Assembly: GCF_027111355.2 (NCBI RefSeq)
Contig: NZ_CP114291.2
Span: 1,922,001 to 1,986,000 of the forward strand
Direction of reading: 5' to 3'
From: Flavobacterium eburneipallidum
GTDB lineage: Bacteria; Bacteroidota; Bacteroidia; Flavobacteriales; Flavobacteriaceae
Length of the DNA stretch: 64,000 nt
This document shows positions 53,241-63,789 of the stretch, piece by piece; positions within the stretch are counted from its first letter, which is position 1, and every line of letters begins with the position of its first letter. Position numbers and translations under genes: made by a program. The notes below the pieces were generated by a model. That model searched no databases. It was not told the origin of the DNA and saw only the letters and a program-made list of their open reading frames with translations.

Positions 53241-55784
53241 CTAATTCGTAGGATTTTCTTCTTTGTGAACATTAACTATCAATTCTTGAGTTTCTTCGTT
53301 CAAGTCCATGAAAATTTCGTCTCCAGCAGCTACTTTCGAAGTGATGATTTCTTCTGCCAATGCGTCTTCTACATATTTTTGAATCGCTCTTTTTAATGGT
53401 CTAGCACCAAATTGTTTGTCAAAACCTTTGTCGGCAATAAAGGCTTTCGCTTTATCCGAAAGGTTTAAGTTATAACCTAAATCTTTTATACGAGCGTATA
53501 ATTTTTTCAATTCGATTTCGATAATCAAATCAATATCATGTTTTTCTAATGCGTTAAACACAATAACATCGTCAATTCTATTCAAGAATTCTGGAGCAAA
53601 AGTTTTTTTCAAAGCATTTTCGATAATACTTTTCGAATTATCATCTGCTTGAGCTACTTTGGCAGCTGTACCAAAACCAACACCTTGACCAAAATCCTTC
53701 AACTGGCGTGCACCAATATTAGAAGTCATAATAATAATCGTATTCTTGAAATCGATTTTACGACCCAAACTATCTGTCAAGAAACCGTCATCTAATACTT
53801 GAAGCATCATATTGAATACGTCTGGATGTGCTTTCTCAATCTCATCTAACAGCACCACACAATACGGTTTGCGACGCACTTTCTCGGTTAATTGTCCGCC
53901 TTCTTCGTAACCAACGTATCCTGGAGGTGCACCTACTAATCTTGAAATGGCAAATTTTTCCATATACTCGCTCATGTCAATTCGGATTAGCGCCTCTTCA
54001 GAATCGAATAATTCTTTAGCCAAAACTTTGGCTAATTGAGTTTTACCAACACCAGTTTGTCCCAAGAAAATAAACGAACCGATTGGTCTATTTGGATCTT
54101 TCAATCCCGCACGATTTCTTTGAATGGAGCGAGCAATTTTAAGTACGGCTTCTTTTTGACCAATAACTTTATTTTCAATCAGTTCTGGCAATTGAGCTAA
54201 TTTATTGCTTTCCGTTTGTGCGATACGATTTACTGGAATACCAGTCATCATAGAAACAACATCCGCAACATTATCTTCGGTTACTTGGATCCTATTGTTT
54301 TTAGAATCTTCGTCCCATTGTTCTTGTGCAATAGCTAAATCTTTTTCGATTCGTTTTTCGTCATCACGAAGTTTGGCTGCTTCTTCATATTTCTGTTTTT
54401 TGACAACAGAATTTTTCAGTTCACGTACGTCTTCTAATTGTTTTTCCAGTTCCAAAATTTGTTTCGGAACATCAATATTTACAATGTGAACACGAGAACC
54501 TGCTTCGTCCAAAGCATCAATAGCTTTGTCTGGCAAGAAACGCTCTGACATATATCGGTCAGTTAATTTCACACAGGCTTCAATAGCTTCTGGTGTATAA
54601 GTTACGTTATGGTGATCTTCGTATTTGTCTTTGATATTATTCAAAATAGTAACGGTTTCTTCAACAGAAGTTGGTTCTACAATTACTTTTTGAAAACGTC
54701 TTTCAAGAGCACCGTCTTTCTCGATATATTGTCTGTACTCATCAAGAGTCGTTGCTCCAATACATTGAATTTCTCCTCTTGCTAAAGCTGGTTTGAACAT
54801 ATTTGAAGCGTCCAATGAACCTGTTGCTCCACCAGCACCAACAATAGTATGAATTTCGTCAATAAAAAGAATGATGTCGTCATTTTTTTCCAATTCGTTC
54901 ATCACGGCTTTCATACGTTCTTCAAACTGTCCACGGTATTTTGTTCCAGCAACAAGGCTAGCCAAATCCAGTGTTACTACACGTTTGTTGAATAAAATAC
55001 GAGATACTTTCTTTTGAATAATACGCAAAGCCAATCCTTCGGCAATTGCTGATTTTCCCACTCCAGGTTCTCCAATTAGTAATGGGTTATTCTTTTTACG
55101 ACGGCTTAAAATTTGAGAAACACGTTCAATTTCTTTTTCGCGTCCTACGACAGGGTCTAATTTTCCTTCTTCCGCCATTTCTGTTAAATCTCTCCCAAAA
55201 TTATCCAAAACTGGAGTCTTGGATTTCTTGTTCGATTTGTTAGCGGGATTATTAAAATTCCCTTCTTTTAGGCTGTCATCTTGTCCTGAATCATCGTTAT
55301 AGGATTCGTTTTTTGGCAAGTTATCGATAAAATCGTCTTCGTTTGGTGTCATATTTAGATATTGTTCTTTGGCTATATCATAATCGATTTTCATTTTATT
55401 CAATAGCTTGGTTGTAGGATCGTTTTCGTTTCTTAAAATGCACAATAATAAATGTGCAGTACTAATTGAGGTGCTATGAAACACTTTTGCCTCTAGAAAA
55501 GTTGTTTTCAAAGCGCGTTCTGCTTGACGCGTCAGATGAAGATTCTTCTTCTCGTTATTGATTTCAAGATTAGGACTTGCAGGACTCAAGATTTCTACTT
55601 TTCTGCGCAGGTGGTCTAAATCAATAGACAAAGTGTTTAATATGTTAATCGCTTTTCCATTACCATCCCTTAAAATGCCAAGTATCAAATGCTCGGTGCC
55701 AATAAAATCGTGTCCTAGTCGCAAAGCTTCTTCTTTGCTATACGTAATAACGTCTTTTACTCTTGGTGAAAAATTATCATCCAT
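53241..55784 (-). CDS. clpC: ATP-dependent Clp protease ATP-binding subunit ClpC
   Basis: This is an AAA+ unfoldase that feeds proteins to ClpP. The 847 residues have two N-domain repeats (1-150), first Walker A GEPGVGKSAIAEG with DEIHTIVGAGG, a middle region with a UVR-like motif (KQKYEEAAKLRDDEKRIEKDL, residues about 440-460) that separates ClpC from ClpB, then second Walker A GQTGVGKTQLAK, LLDEIEKAHPDVFN, and the C-terminal D2-small domain (FGARPLKRAIQKYVEDALAEEI). An acidic, low-complexity linker lies near residues 155-190. Confidence 0.95.
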   Translation of the reverse strand: MDDNFSPRVKDVITYSKEEALRLGHDFIGTEHLILGILRDGNGKAINILNTLSIDLDHLRRKVEILSPASPNLEINNEKKNLHLTRQAERALKTTFLEAKVFHSTSISTAHLLLCILRNENDPTTKLLNKMKIDYDIAKEQYLNMTPNEDDFIDNLPKNESYNDDSGQDDSLKEGNFNNPANKSNKKSKTPVLDNFGRDLTEMAEEGKLDPVVGREKEIERVSQILSRRKKNNPLLIGEPGVGKSAIAEGLALRIIQKKVSRILFNKRVVTLDLASLVAGTKYRGQFEERMKAVMNELEKNDDIILFIDEIHTIVGAGGATGSLDASNMFKPALARGEIQCIGATTLDEYRQYIEKDGALERRFQKVIVEPTSVEETVTILNNIKDKYEDHHNVTYTPEAIEACVKLTDRYMSERFLPDKAIDALDEAGSRVHIVNIDVPKQILELEKQLEDVRELKNSVVKKQKYEEAAKLRDDEKRIEKDLAIAQEQWDEDSKNNRIQVTEDNVADVVSMMTGIPVNRIAQTESNKLAQLPELIENKVIGQKEAVLKIARSIQRNRAGLKDPNRPIGSFIFLGQTGVGKTQLAKVLAKELFDSEEALIRIDMSEYMEKFAISRLVGAPPGYVGYEEGGQLTEKVRRKPYCVVLLDEIEKAHPDVFNMMLQVLDDGFLTDSLGRKIDFKNTIIIMTSNIGARQLKDFGQGVGFGTAAKVAQADDNSKSIIENALKKTFAPEFLNRIDDVIVFNALEKHDIDLIIEIELKKLYARIKDLGYNLNLSDKAKAFIADKGFDKQFGARPLKRAIQKYVEDALAEEIITSKVAAGDEIFMDLNEETQELIVNVHKEENPTN

Positions 55785-56047
55785 AATGTAGTGTTGTAAT
55801 TGTATGCGTAAATTTAGTGAATTAGTGTCTTAAAAACAAAAAACATTCCTTTTAAGAACTTCTGTCAGCTAATTGACAAAAAAAGAATGTAAAAAACGTT
55901 AAAATTCACTTAATTTATTAACTAAAAAATAACCGAAATTTGTTAATAAATCATTGAAATAAGAATGGTAAAAAGGCTTTGAGAAAATCAAAAAGATGTA
56001 TATTAGCACGTTTTGAAATTAAATAAATTTATTAAATATAACAACTT

Positions 56048-58699
56048 ATGTCTGAAGGAGAAAAGTTAATTCCTATTAACATTGAAGATGAAATGAAATC
56101 AGCTTACATCGATTATTCGATGTCAGTAATTGTATCAAGAGCACTTCCTGATGTTAGAGATGGCTTGAAACCAGTACACCGAAGAGTACTTTACGGGATG
56201 TATGATTTGGGAGTTAACTCCAGATCTGCCCACAAAAAATCGGCGAGAATAGTCGGAGAAGTTTTAGGAAAGTATCACCCACACGGAGATACCTCGGTTT
56301 ATGATGCCATGGTTCGTATGGCTCAAGAGTGGAGCATGCGTTATCTTTTGGTTGACGGACAAGGTAACTTTGGTTCTGTCGATGGAGATAGTCCAGCAGC
56401 CATGCGTTATACCGAGGCTAGAATGAAAAAGATTTCGGAAGAAATCATGGCGGATATCGAAAAAGAAACTGTTGACTTTCAATTGAACTTTGACGACACT
56501 TTATACGAGCCAAAAGTAATGCCAACCAGAGTTCCTACTTTATTAATTAATGGAGCAACAGGAATTGCAGTAGGTATGGCTACCAATATGCCTCCTCACA
56601 ATTTAACTGAAGTTATCAATGGTACTTTAGCGTATCTTGATAATAATGATATAGAGATAGATGAATTAATGAACCATATCAAAGCTCCAGATTTTCCAAC
56701 TGGAGGTGTAATATATGGTTATGAAGGTGTTCGTGAAGCTTTCAAAACGGGTAGAGGACGTATTGTGATGCGTGCTAAAGTTGGTTTTGAAGAAGTGGAC
56801 GGAAGAGAATCTATCATCGTTACTGAAATTCCATACCAAGTCAATAAAGCGGATATGATTAAACGTACTGCTGATTTGGTAAACGATAAAAAAATAGAAG
56901 GGATTGCTAATATCCGTGACGAATCGGATAGAAATGGTATGCGTATCGTTTATATACTGAAACGTGATGCAACGCCAAATGTGGTTTTGAATACCTTATA
57001 TAAATTTACACAATTACAATCTTCTTTTAGTGTAAACAATATCGCATTGGTTAACGGTCGTCCACAAATGTTGAATCTAAAAGATATGATTCATTATTTT
57101 ATTGAGCACCGCCATGATGTTGTAGTTCGTAGAACACAATTCGAATTACGTAAAGCCGAAGAAAGAGCACATATTTTAGAAGGTTTGATTATTGCTTCGG
57201 ATAATATTGATGAAGTAATTGCGTTAATTAGAGGTTCTAAAAATACAGAAGAAGCTCGTGATAAATTAATTGAAAGGTTCCAATTATCAGATATTCAAGC
57301 TCGTGCTATTGTTGAAATGCGTTTGCGTCAATTGACAGGTCTGGAACAAGACAAGTTAAGAGCAGAGTATGAAGAATTAATGAAATTGATTGAGCATTTG
57401 AAAGCCTTATTAGCTGATGTAGATTTAAGAACGGCTTTGATCAAAGAAGAGCTCGTTGAAATCCGCGATAAATACGGAGATGAGCGTCGTTCTCAAATAG
57501 AATATTCAGGTGGAGATGTAAGTATCGAAGATTTAATTGCTGATGAGAATGTGGTTATTACCATTTCGCATGCAGGGTATATTAAACGTACTAATTTGAC
57601 AGAATACAAAACCCAGAATAGAGGAGGAGTAGGACAAAAAAGTGCAGGAACAAGAGATCAAGATTTCTTGGAACACATGTTTGTGGCAACAAATCATCAA
57701 TACATGATGTTCTTTACCCAAAAAGGAAAATGTTTCTGGATGCGTGTATATGAAATCCCAGAAGGAAGTAAAACTGCCAAAGGTAGGGCTATTCAGAATT
57801 TGATTAACATTGAAAGTGATGACAAGGTAAAAGCATTTATCTGTACACAAGATTTAAAAGATCAAAACTATATAAAAACCCATAATTTAGTTATGGTAAC
57901 CAAGCAAGGACAAGTTAAGAAAACCTCTTTAGAGAAGTATTCAAAACCTCGTGTAAACGGTGTGGCTGCTATTACCATTAAAGAAGGAGATGAGTTATTA
58001 GGAGCTGAATTAACCAATGGGGAGAGCCAAATTATTTTAGCAGTTAAGTCTGGTAAATTAGTTCGTTTTGAAGAAACAAAGACTCGTCCAATGGGAAGAA
58101 CTGCTTCTGGAGTTCGTGGAATTACTTTAAAAGATGCTACCGATGAAGTGATAAGCATGGTTACAGTTGATAAAGATAATATTAACGATACTCAAATTCT
58201 TGTAGTAACTGAAAAAGGGTATGGAAAACGTACTAAATTAGTTGACGATGATGGTGAAGACGTTTACAGAATTACCAATCGTGGTGGAAAAGGAGTAAAA
58301 ACCTTGAATATTACCGAGAAAACAGGAAACTTAATTTCGATAAGCGCCGTTACAGATGCCGATGATTTGATGATTATCAACAAATCTGGATTGACTATCA
58401 GAATGGCTATCGAAGATTTACGAGTAATGGGACGTGCTACACAAGGAGTTAAGTTAATTAACTTGAAAGGAAATGATTCTATTGCTGCTGTTGCCAAGGT
58501 TATGAAAGATGATGTCGAAGAAGTAATAGTTGACGAAGACGGAAATGTAATAGAAGCAGCTACAATCGAAAGAGTCAAGCCAGTACTTGAAGTACTAGAA
58601 GATGATACTATTGTTGATGACGAAGAGGAGGATGATACAGACGAAGAATTAGAAGATGACGATTCCGAAGACGAAGACGACTCTGATGATGAAGCTTAA
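56048..58699 (+). CDS. gyrA: DNA gyrase subunit A
   Basis: The A subunit breaks and rejoins DNA. The catalytic Tyr121 is in AMRYTEARM. The quinolone-determining region reads [17 protein letters not shown], with Thr82 at the position of E. coli Ser83 and Asp86 at Asp87. The C-terminal beta-pinwheel begins about residue 500; its GyrA box is [10 protein letters not shown] (about 525). The last 35 residues are almost all D and E, a tail longer than usual. It is 883 residues long, divergent from clpC, and followed after 40 bp by the TPR gene. Confidence 0.97.
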   Translation: MSEGEKLIPINIEDEMKSAYIDYSMSVIVSRALPDVRDGLKPVHRRVLYGMYDLGVNSRSAHKKSARIVGEVLGKYHPHGDTSVYDAMVRMAQEWSMRYLLVDGQGNFGSVDGDSPAAMRYTEARMKKISEEIMADIEKETVDFQLNFDDTLYEPKVMPTRVPTLLINGATGIAVGMATNMPPHNLTEVINGTLAYLDNNDIEIDELMNHIKAPDFPTGGVIYGYEGVREAFKTGRGRIVMRAKVGFEEVDGRESIIVTEIPYQVNKADMIKRTADLVNDKKIEGIANIRDESDRNGMRIVYILKRDATPNVVLNTLYKFTQLQSSFSVNNIALVNGRPQMLNLKDMIHYFIEHRHDVVVRRTQFELRKAEERAHILEGLIIASDNIDEVIALIRGSKNTEEARDKLIERFQLSDIQARAIVEMRLRQLTGLEQDKLRAEYEELMKLIEHLKALLADVDLRTALIKEELVEIRDKYGDERRSQIEYSGGDVSIEDLIADENVVITISHAGYIKRTNLTEYKTQNRGGVGQKSAGTRDQDFLEHMFVATNHQYMMFFTQKGKCFWMRVYEIPEGSKTAKGRAIQNLINIESDDKVKAFICTQDLKDQNYIKTHNLVMVTKQGQVKKTSLEKYSKPRVNGVAAITIKEGDELLGAELTNGESQIILAVKSGKLVRFEETKTRPMGRTASGVRGITLKDATDEVISMVTVDKDNINDTQILVVTEKGYGKRTKLVDDDGEDVYRITNRGGKGVKTLNITEKTGNLISISAVTDADDLMIINKSGLTIRMAIEDLRVMGRATQGVKLINLKGNDSIAAVAKVMKDDVEEVIVDEDGNVIEAATIERVKPVLEVLEDDTIVDDEEEDDTDEELEDDDSEDEDDSDDEA

Positions 58700-58739
58700 A
58701 AACAAAAAATAATTATTAAAAATAAAAAAACAAAATGTT

Positions 58740-60038
58740 ATGAAAAGTAAATATGTAATACTAGCATCAGCATTATTGATATCAGTAGCTACTTTTGCTC
58801 AAAAAGATCAATTAAAAGCTGCTGAAAAAGCGATGAAAGCAGGCGATGCAAAAACCGCAATAACTATTTTAGAAGGAGCAGAATCAGTTATGGCAAATGC
58901 CAGCGATGCTGAAAAAGCACAGTTTTTGTATGCAAAAGGAAATGCTTATTTAGATTTAGCAAATAAAAAAGTAGATGAAGCAAAAAATCTTTCTTTAGCA
59001 GCTAAATCTTATCAAGATTTGATTGCTGCAGAAAAAACTTCAGGGAAATTGAAATTTTCTTCATTAGCATCAACTTCAATCACTCAAATTAAAGGAATGT
59101 TAGTAAATAGTGCTATTGTTGATACTAAAACCAATAAAGATTTGGATGGTGCCAATAAACTATATGATGCTTATTTGTTAGACAAGAAAGATACTATCAA
59201 TTTGTATTATGCTGCTTCTACTTATGTAAGTGCTAAAGAATATGTAACGGCTCTAAAAATGTATGAAGAGTTAAAAACATTAAACTATTCAGGAAAAGGA
59301 ATGAACTATTTAGCAATGAATAAAGTATCAGGTCAAGAAGATTTATTCAATACCGCCAAAGAAAGAGATGCTGCTTTAAAATTAACTCACGAAAAACCAA
59401 AAGATGAGGTAATTCCATCAAAAAGAGGCGAGATTTATAAAAACATTGCTTTGATCTTACAAGATCAAGGAAAAGTTGATGAGGCTAAAAAAGCACTATC
59501 AGATGCTAGAAAAGCAAATCCTGAAGACACTTCTTTAACGTTGTCAGAAGCAAATTTGTATTTGCAAACTAAAGATTTTGAAACATACAAAAAATTAATT
59601 GCAGAAGTATTAGAAAAAAATCCAAACGATGCGGATTTAATTTTTAACCTAGGAGTCATTAGTGCTAATGCTAAAAATGCAGTTGATGCTGAAAAGTATT
59701 ACAAAAAAGCAATAGAAATAAAACCTGATTACATTAATGCTTACATCAATATGGCTGCTTTAAAATTAGAAGATGAAAAAGTTATTATTGAAGAAATGAA
59801 CAAACTAGGAACTACTTCTGCTAAAGATATAAAACGCTATGATGTGTTAAAAGTAAAGAGAGAGAATTTATTTAAAAGTACCATTCCTTATCTTCAAAAA
59901 GCTCATGAACTTGAACCAACAAATCGAGATGTAGCAAAAACACTTTTAAACGTATATAGCGCTCTAGAAATGCCAGAATACAAAGCTATGAAAATAAAAG
60001 TAAAAGAATTAGATGCGGCAGCCGCAGCAAAAAAATAA
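58740..60038 (+). CDS. secreted TPR-repeat protein
   Basis: Signal peptide residues 1-20 end in SVATFAQ. The 432 residues are nearly all helical tetratricopeptide repeats, clearest at AEKAQFLYAKGNAYLDLANKK, GEIYKNIALILQDQGKVDEAKKALSDARKANPED and ADLIFNLGVISANAKNAVDAEKYYKKAIEIKPDYINAYINMA. Such proteins act as scaffolds in the periplasm. It is unusually Lys/Ala-rich. Position 40 bp after gyrA suggests cotranscription; it ends with a strong terminator. Confidence 0.85.
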   Translation: MKSKYVILASALLISVATFAQKDQLKAAEKAMKAGDAKTAITILEGAESVMANASDAEKAQFLYAKGNAYLDLANKKVDEAKNLSLAAKSYQDLIAAEKTSGKLKFSSLASTSITQIKGMLVNSAIVDTKTNKDLDGANKLYDAYLLDKKDTINLYYAASTYVSAKEYVTALKMYEELKTLNYSGKGMNYLAMNKVSGQEDLFNTAKERDAALKLTHEKPKDEVIPSKRGEIYKNIALILQDQGKVDEAKKALSDARKANPEDTSLTLSEANLYLQTKDFETYKKLIAEVLEKNPNDADLIFNLGVISANAKNAVDAEKYYKKAIEIKPDYINAYINMAALKLEDEKVIIEEMNKLGTTSAKDIKRYDVLKVKRENLFKSTIPYLQKAHELEPTNRDVAKTLLNVYSALEMPEYKAMKIKVKELDAAAAAKK

Positions 60039-60171
60039 TTCTTATAAATTACAGAAAGAGTATATTAAAACTATGAAGTAATTTAGGCATTTATTTTATT
60101 AATTTTTTAGGTTTAATAGCCAAAAATAGTTGGTAAAAACGCTGTAAGGCATTATAAAATATGATGTTTCT

Positions 60172-60208
60172 AAAAGTTTATTGAAATTCGTTTCAATAAA
60201 CTTTTTTT
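60172..60208 (+). terminator. terminator with UUCG tetraloop
   Basis: AAAAGTTTATTGAAA (60172-60186), TTCG loop and TTTCAATAAACTTTT (60191-60205) form a 15-bp perfect stem, then a T-run. It lies 134 bp after the TPR gene stop. Confidence 0.93.
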
Positions 60209-60354
60209 ATTTATGAAAAACTCAAAAAAAAAGCGTTGTACAAGCTGCAAAAGTCTTCAAACTTATAAATGTGTTTTTTTTTATTAACTCATTAGTTCAA
60301 AAAGATTCTTTTCAAATAATATCTGAATTTCTTTCTAGACCTTCGGTCTCGTGT

Positions 60355-60438
60355 CACATAGCTATAGATTTGCTAAAATCAAGCGAAGTGTCTTGGAGAA
60401 ACTAAAAAAAACTAAATGGAAATACACCCAACTGGTTT
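60355..60438 (+). repeat. partial copy of the CACATAGCTAT element
   Basis: CACATAGCTAT (60355-60365), AAGTGTCTT (60386-60394) and an end CACCCAACTGGTTT (60425-60438) match the order and spacing in the element at 24885-25090. The end is 12 of 14 with that element's terminal repeat. The left terminal repeat is absent, so it looks truncated. Confidence 0.6.
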
Positions 60439-60624
60439 TGCTTTAGTGTTTTACAATTTGCGACTCTCATATTATTACATACAGCAACTGGAAAAGAATC
60501 TATGATATATGTTCAAAATGGAATATTTTCCTTTTTTATTTACAAAATAAAATTTTCTTTGTAAATATTCAAGAAATCCAACAAATAAGCCATAATTTGA
60601 ATAAAATTGGCATTGATAATCAAA

Positions 60625-60654
60625 TTGTCATTGCGATTTTATTTCTTATTTTTG
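60625..60654 (+). promoter_or_regulatory. promoter of lpdA
   Basis: TTG (60625-60627), 19 bp, TATTTTTG (60647-60654): a full match to the Bacteroidetes consensus, 27 bp before the lpdA start codon. Confidence 0.82.
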
Positions 60655-60681
60655 TACCACTAAAATTTAAAAACACATACT

Positions 60682-62085
60682 ATGAGTTCATTTGACGTAG
60701 TCATTATAGGTTCTGGTCCGGGCGGATATGTTTCGGCTATTCGTTGCGCACAGTTAGGTTTCAAAACTGCTATTATAGAAAAATATTCCACTCTTGGAGG
60801 AACCTGTCTTAATGTAGGTTGTATTCCGTCCAAAGCATTGTTGTCTTCTTCACATCATTATAGTGAAATTGCTCATTTTGCAGATCACGGAATTGAGCTT
60901 TCTGGAGAAGTAAAAGTGAATTTAGAGAAAATGATTGCTCGCAAACAAGCAGTTGTAGATCAAACTTCAGGAGGAATCAACTACTTGATGGATAAAAATA
61001 AAGTAACTGTTTTTAATGGTTTAGGATCATTTGTAGATGCTACTCATGTTGCCATTGCAAAAGCAGATGGAACATCTGAAACTATCGAAGCTAAAAATAT
61101 AATTATAGCAACAGGTTCAAAACCATCTTCGTTGCCATTTATCAAAATAGATAAAGAGAGAATCATTACTTCAACAGAGGCTTTGGCTTTAAAAGAAGTG
61201 CCAAAACATCTTGTAATCATTGGTGGTGGTGTTATCGGAATCGAATTAGGGCAAGTGTATTTACGTTTGGGAGCTCAAGTATCTGTAGTAGAATTTATGG
61301 ACAGAATCATTCCAGGAATGGATGGAGCTTTGTCTAAAGAATTGACTAAAGTGTTGAAAAAACAAGGAATGAAATTCTATACTTCTCACAAAGTACAATC
61401 AGTAGAGCGTAAAGGTGATGCTGTAATTGTTCAAGCTGAAAATGCAAAAGGTGAAGTAATTACTTTAGAGGGAGATTATTCATTAGTTTCTGTAGGTCGT
61501 CGTCCTTATACTGATGGATTAAATGCCGATAAAGCTGGTGTTAAAATTTCGGATAGAGGACAAGTAGAAGTAAACGACCATTTGCAAACTTCAACTCCAA
61601 ATATCTACGCTATTGGTGATGTAGTTCGTGGCGCAATGTTAGCGCACAAAGCCGAAGAAGAAGGAACTATGGTTGCTGAAATTTTAGCGGGTCAAAAACC
61701 GCATATTGATTATAATTTAATTCCTGGTGTTGTTTACACATGGCCAGAAGTGGCAGCTGTGGGTCAAACAGAAGAACAACTAAAAACAGCTGGAACAAAA
61801 TACAAAGTAGGTAGTTTTCCTTTCAAAGCATTAGGAAGAGCTCGTGCGAGTGGAGATTTAGACGGATTTGTAAAAATTCTTGCTGACGAAAAAACTGACG
61901 AAGTTTTAGGAGTTCACATGATTGGTGCCAGAACTGCGGATTTAATTGCTGAAGCAGTAACGGCAATGGAATATAAAGCATCTGCCGAAGATATTTCAAG
62001 AATGTCTCACGCTCATCCAACATTTGCAGAAGCTATAAAAGAAGCAGCTTTAGCAGCTACAGATAATAGAGCATTACACGTTTAG
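60682..62085 (+). CDS. lpdA: dihydrolipoyl dehydrogenase (E3)
   Basis: This FAD enzyme reoxidises lipoamide in pyruvate and 2-oxoglutarate dehydrogenases and glycine cleavage. FAD motif VVIIGSGPGGYVSAI is at residues 6-20; the redox disulphide is in GGTCLNVGCIPSK (Cys at about 41 and 46). NAD motif LVIIGGGVIGIELG is near residue 178, FAD motif IYAIGDVVRGAMLAHKAEEEG near 312, and the C-terminal active-site His-Glu pair is in HAHPTFAEAIKEAAL. The 467 residues are full length. The gene stands alone with its own promoter and terminator, and no E1/E2 genes are near. Confidence 0.97.
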   Translation: MSSFDVVIIGSGPGGYVSAIRCAQLGFKTAIIEKYSTLGGTCLNVGCIPSKALLSSSHHYSEIAHFADHGIELSGEVKVNLEKMIARKQAVVDQTSGGINYLMDKNKVTVFNGLGSFVDATHVAIAKADGTSETIEAKNIIIATGSKPSSLPFIKIDKERIITSTEALALKEVPKHLVIIGGGVIGIELGQVYLRLGAQVSVVEFMDRIIPGMDGALSKELTKVLKKQGMKFYTSHKVQSVERKGDAVIVQAENAKGEVITLEGDYSLVSVGRRPYTDGLNADKAGVKISDRGQVEVNDHLQTSTPNIYAIGDVVRGAMLAHKAEEEGTMVAEILAGQKPHIDYNLIPGVVYTWPEVAAVGQTEEQLKTAGTKYKVGSFPFKALGRARASGDLDGFVKILADEKTDEVLGVHMIGARTADLIAEAVTAMEYKASAEDISRMSHAHPTFAEAIKEAALAATDNRALHV

Positions 62086-62104
62086 TATTGTAGAAAAATT
62101 ATTT

Positions 62105-62138
62105 CAAAAAACCCGTTCGCTAGAGCGGGTTTTATTTT
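62105..62138 (+). terminator. intrinsic terminator after lpdA
   Basis: AAAACCCG and CGGGTTTT arms with an inner CGC/GCG pair, then a T-rich tail, 20 bp after the stop codon. Confidence 0.85.
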
Positions 62139-62293
62139 TTTGGCAATGTTGCAAAACGCTTTATATGAATTCTGCTAATGAAAGTATAACTATAACTCTG
62201 GAAAATAATTCAGTTGTTAGAAATAGCAAAACTTTGATATATAGTCATTTATATTAGAAGTATAGGCAGTATTTCCAATTTCTTGAATAGTAA

Positions 62294-62761
62294 TCAAATC
62301 CGAGTTTTTGGATGATGCCTGACCGTAAAATTCACAGAATTGGCAATAAAACACAATTGATTCGCTTCAGTATGTAGTTCATTGGCTTTGGTTAATTGTG
62401 ATTCGTCGGTAATGGTTACAATAGGATTTAAGTTTACTTCAATAAAACGTCCTGAACCATCAGCATTTACTACCATAATTCCTGTGGCATTATCAACATA
62501 ATCGGTCACTACAATTCCAGCTTTGACACAAACGTGCAAATACGACATCATGTGACAAGAAGATAGCGAAGCTAATAGTAAATCTTCGGGATTATGCACC
62601 GTTTTGTCTCCATGAAACGTTGGATCGGCAGAGCCTAACAAAGTCGTTTTTCCTTCAATTATAATTTCATGGTTTCGGTCATAGGCTCGGTAACCAGAAG
62701 TTCCAGTTCCTTTATTTCCAGTCCATTTTAAAGTCAGTTTGTAGTTGTGATTGGGGAGCAT
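62294..62761 (-). CDS. OsmC family protein
   Basis: The 155-residue protein belongs to the OsmC/Ohr superfamily of thiol peroxidases. Conserved Cys residues are in DLLLASLSSCHMMSYLHVC and ANQLCFIANSV. The opening GTGTSGYRAYDRNHEI and PEDLLLAS match the YhfA/OsmC-like branch. It probably reduces organic hydroperoxides. It lies 240 bp downstream of bcp on the same strand, with a hairpin between them, so it is probably a separate unit. Confidence 0.9.
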   Translation of the reverse strand: MLPNHNYKLTLKWTGNKGTGTSGYRAYDRNHEIIIEGKTTLLGSADPTFHGDKTVHNPEDLLLASLSSCHMMSYLHVCVKAGIVVTDYVDNATGIMVVNADGSGRFIEVNLNPIVTITDESQLTKANELHTEANQLCFIANSVNFTVRHHPKTRI

Positions 62762-62900
62762 TTGCGGTCGATTTTTAATAAGTATTCCTTTTAGGCTTTA
62801 AACTTACTATGATTTACTAATTTGTTTTTTGCGTCAGTTCGTTTTATTTAAAAATGCAATAGCTTTTAAAAAAAAATGTATCGATAACAGTTATTTGAAA

Positions 62901-62965
62901 AGGCTTCTCGATACAATTTTTAATAGTAAAGCTGTCGCAATACTATTAAAAATCACTCGAAGAGA
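62901..62965. repeat. perfect hairpin ATTTTTAATAGTA within a larger inverted repeat
   Basis: ATTTTTAATAGTA (62916-62928) and TACTATTAAAAAT (62941-62953) pair fully around a 12-nt loop. Outside them CTTCTCGAT and CACTCGAAGAG extend the match imperfectly. It lies downstream of bcp (minus) and could terminate it. Confidence 0.7.
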
Positions 62966-63002
62966 CGTTTTTTAGCGCAGTAAAATCAAAATAAAAAGGA
63001 TG

Positions 63003-63455
63003 TTATTTTAAAATCTGGGCAGCATGGGCTTTGGTTTTTACATCGGAAATTACTTCGTCGATGATGCCGTTTTCATCAATGACAAAAGTAATTCTGTTAA
63101 TTCCATCATATTCTCTTCCCATAAACTTTTTAGGACCCCAAACTTCAAAGGCTTCAATAACCGATTTTTCTTCGTCTGCCAATAATGGAAACGGAAAGTT
63201 ATATTTTTCTTTGAACTTGGCTTGTGCTTTTGCAGGATCAGCACTAACGCCTAACAAGGCATAATTATTGGCTTGAAAACGTTCAAAATTATCTCTTAAA
63301 TCACACGCTTCGGCTGTACAACCTGGCGTACTTGCTTTTGGATAAAAGAAAACGACTAATTTTTTGCCTTTATAATCTTCTAATTGATGTGGTTTTCCGT
63401 CTTGATCTACCCCAAAAAAATCTGGAGCTTTGTCGCCTTTTTGTAATGTTGTCAT
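63003..63455 (-). CDS. bcp: thioredoxin-dependent thiol peroxidase (BCP/PrxQ)
   Basis: This peroxiredoxin reduces H2O2 and organic peroxides with thioredoxin. The peroxidatic Cys and the resolving Cys five residues later are in ASTPGCTAEACDLRDN (about residues 42-57). KLVVFFYPKAS and LLADEEKSVIEAFEVWGPKKFMGREYDGI match the BCP family. At 150 residues it is full length. It is divergent from nth. Confidence 0.97.
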   Translation of the reverse strand: MTTLQKGDKAPDFFGVDQDGKPHQLEDYKGKKLVVFFYPKASTPGCTAEACDLRDNFERFQANNYALLGVSADPAKAQAKFKEKYNFPFPLLADEEKSVIEAFEVWGPKKFMGREYDGINRITFVIDENGIIDEVISDVKTKAHAAQILK

Positions 63456-63789
63456 ATTTTTATTTTAGAATTTAGATTACAGATTTTAGAATAAAGAGCA
63501 AAGAAGAAAGATTATACTAGTTTACATCCTTGTATTACTTGAATATAATTAATTATTAAAATTTAAACCACATAAATTTTTTTAAATATAAAGACACTTT
63601 GTTTATCCTAGATTTTATAGCTATGTGTAAATAAAATATCTATGGGAATCCTTAAAATTATATCATTCAATAATCTATGTGGTTAAAAATTAGTAATCAA
63701 AATCAATTTATTATTTTTATTGCAATTGATTTTTGATATTGCCATTGCTATTGAAATTCCTTTTCTTTACCATTCAAAAATAAACTAAA
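63456..63789. other. gap between bcp and nth
   Basis: About 330 bp hold no gene. It contains a CACATAGCTAT-family element at 63566-63684 and AT-rich sequence. I see no clear promoter for nth. Confidence 0.6.
63566..63684 (-). repeat. CACATAGCTAT-family element with AACCACATA ends
   Basis: The ends AACCACATAAATT (63566-63578) and AATCTATGTGGTT (63672-63684) are inverted (12 of 13). Inside, on the minus strand, CACATAGCTAT (63627-63617) precedes AAGTGTCTT (63599-63591), matching the order and near spacing of the other two elements. Confidence 0.6.

Larger units (their letters stand above)
60209..60681. other. gap of about 470 bp without a gene
   Basis: No coding frame is convincing. It holds a small hairpin AGACCTTCGGTCT (60338-60350), a degenerate copy of the CACATAGCTAT element (60355-60438) and, at the right end, the lpdA promoter. 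The left end is low-complexity A/T. Confidence 0.6.

Noticed and set aside
60209..60354. Possible small RNA or small gene after the TPR terminator
   Set aside because: No promoter of the TAnnTTTG type and no frame with a plausible start; only A/T-rich sequence and one short hairpin.
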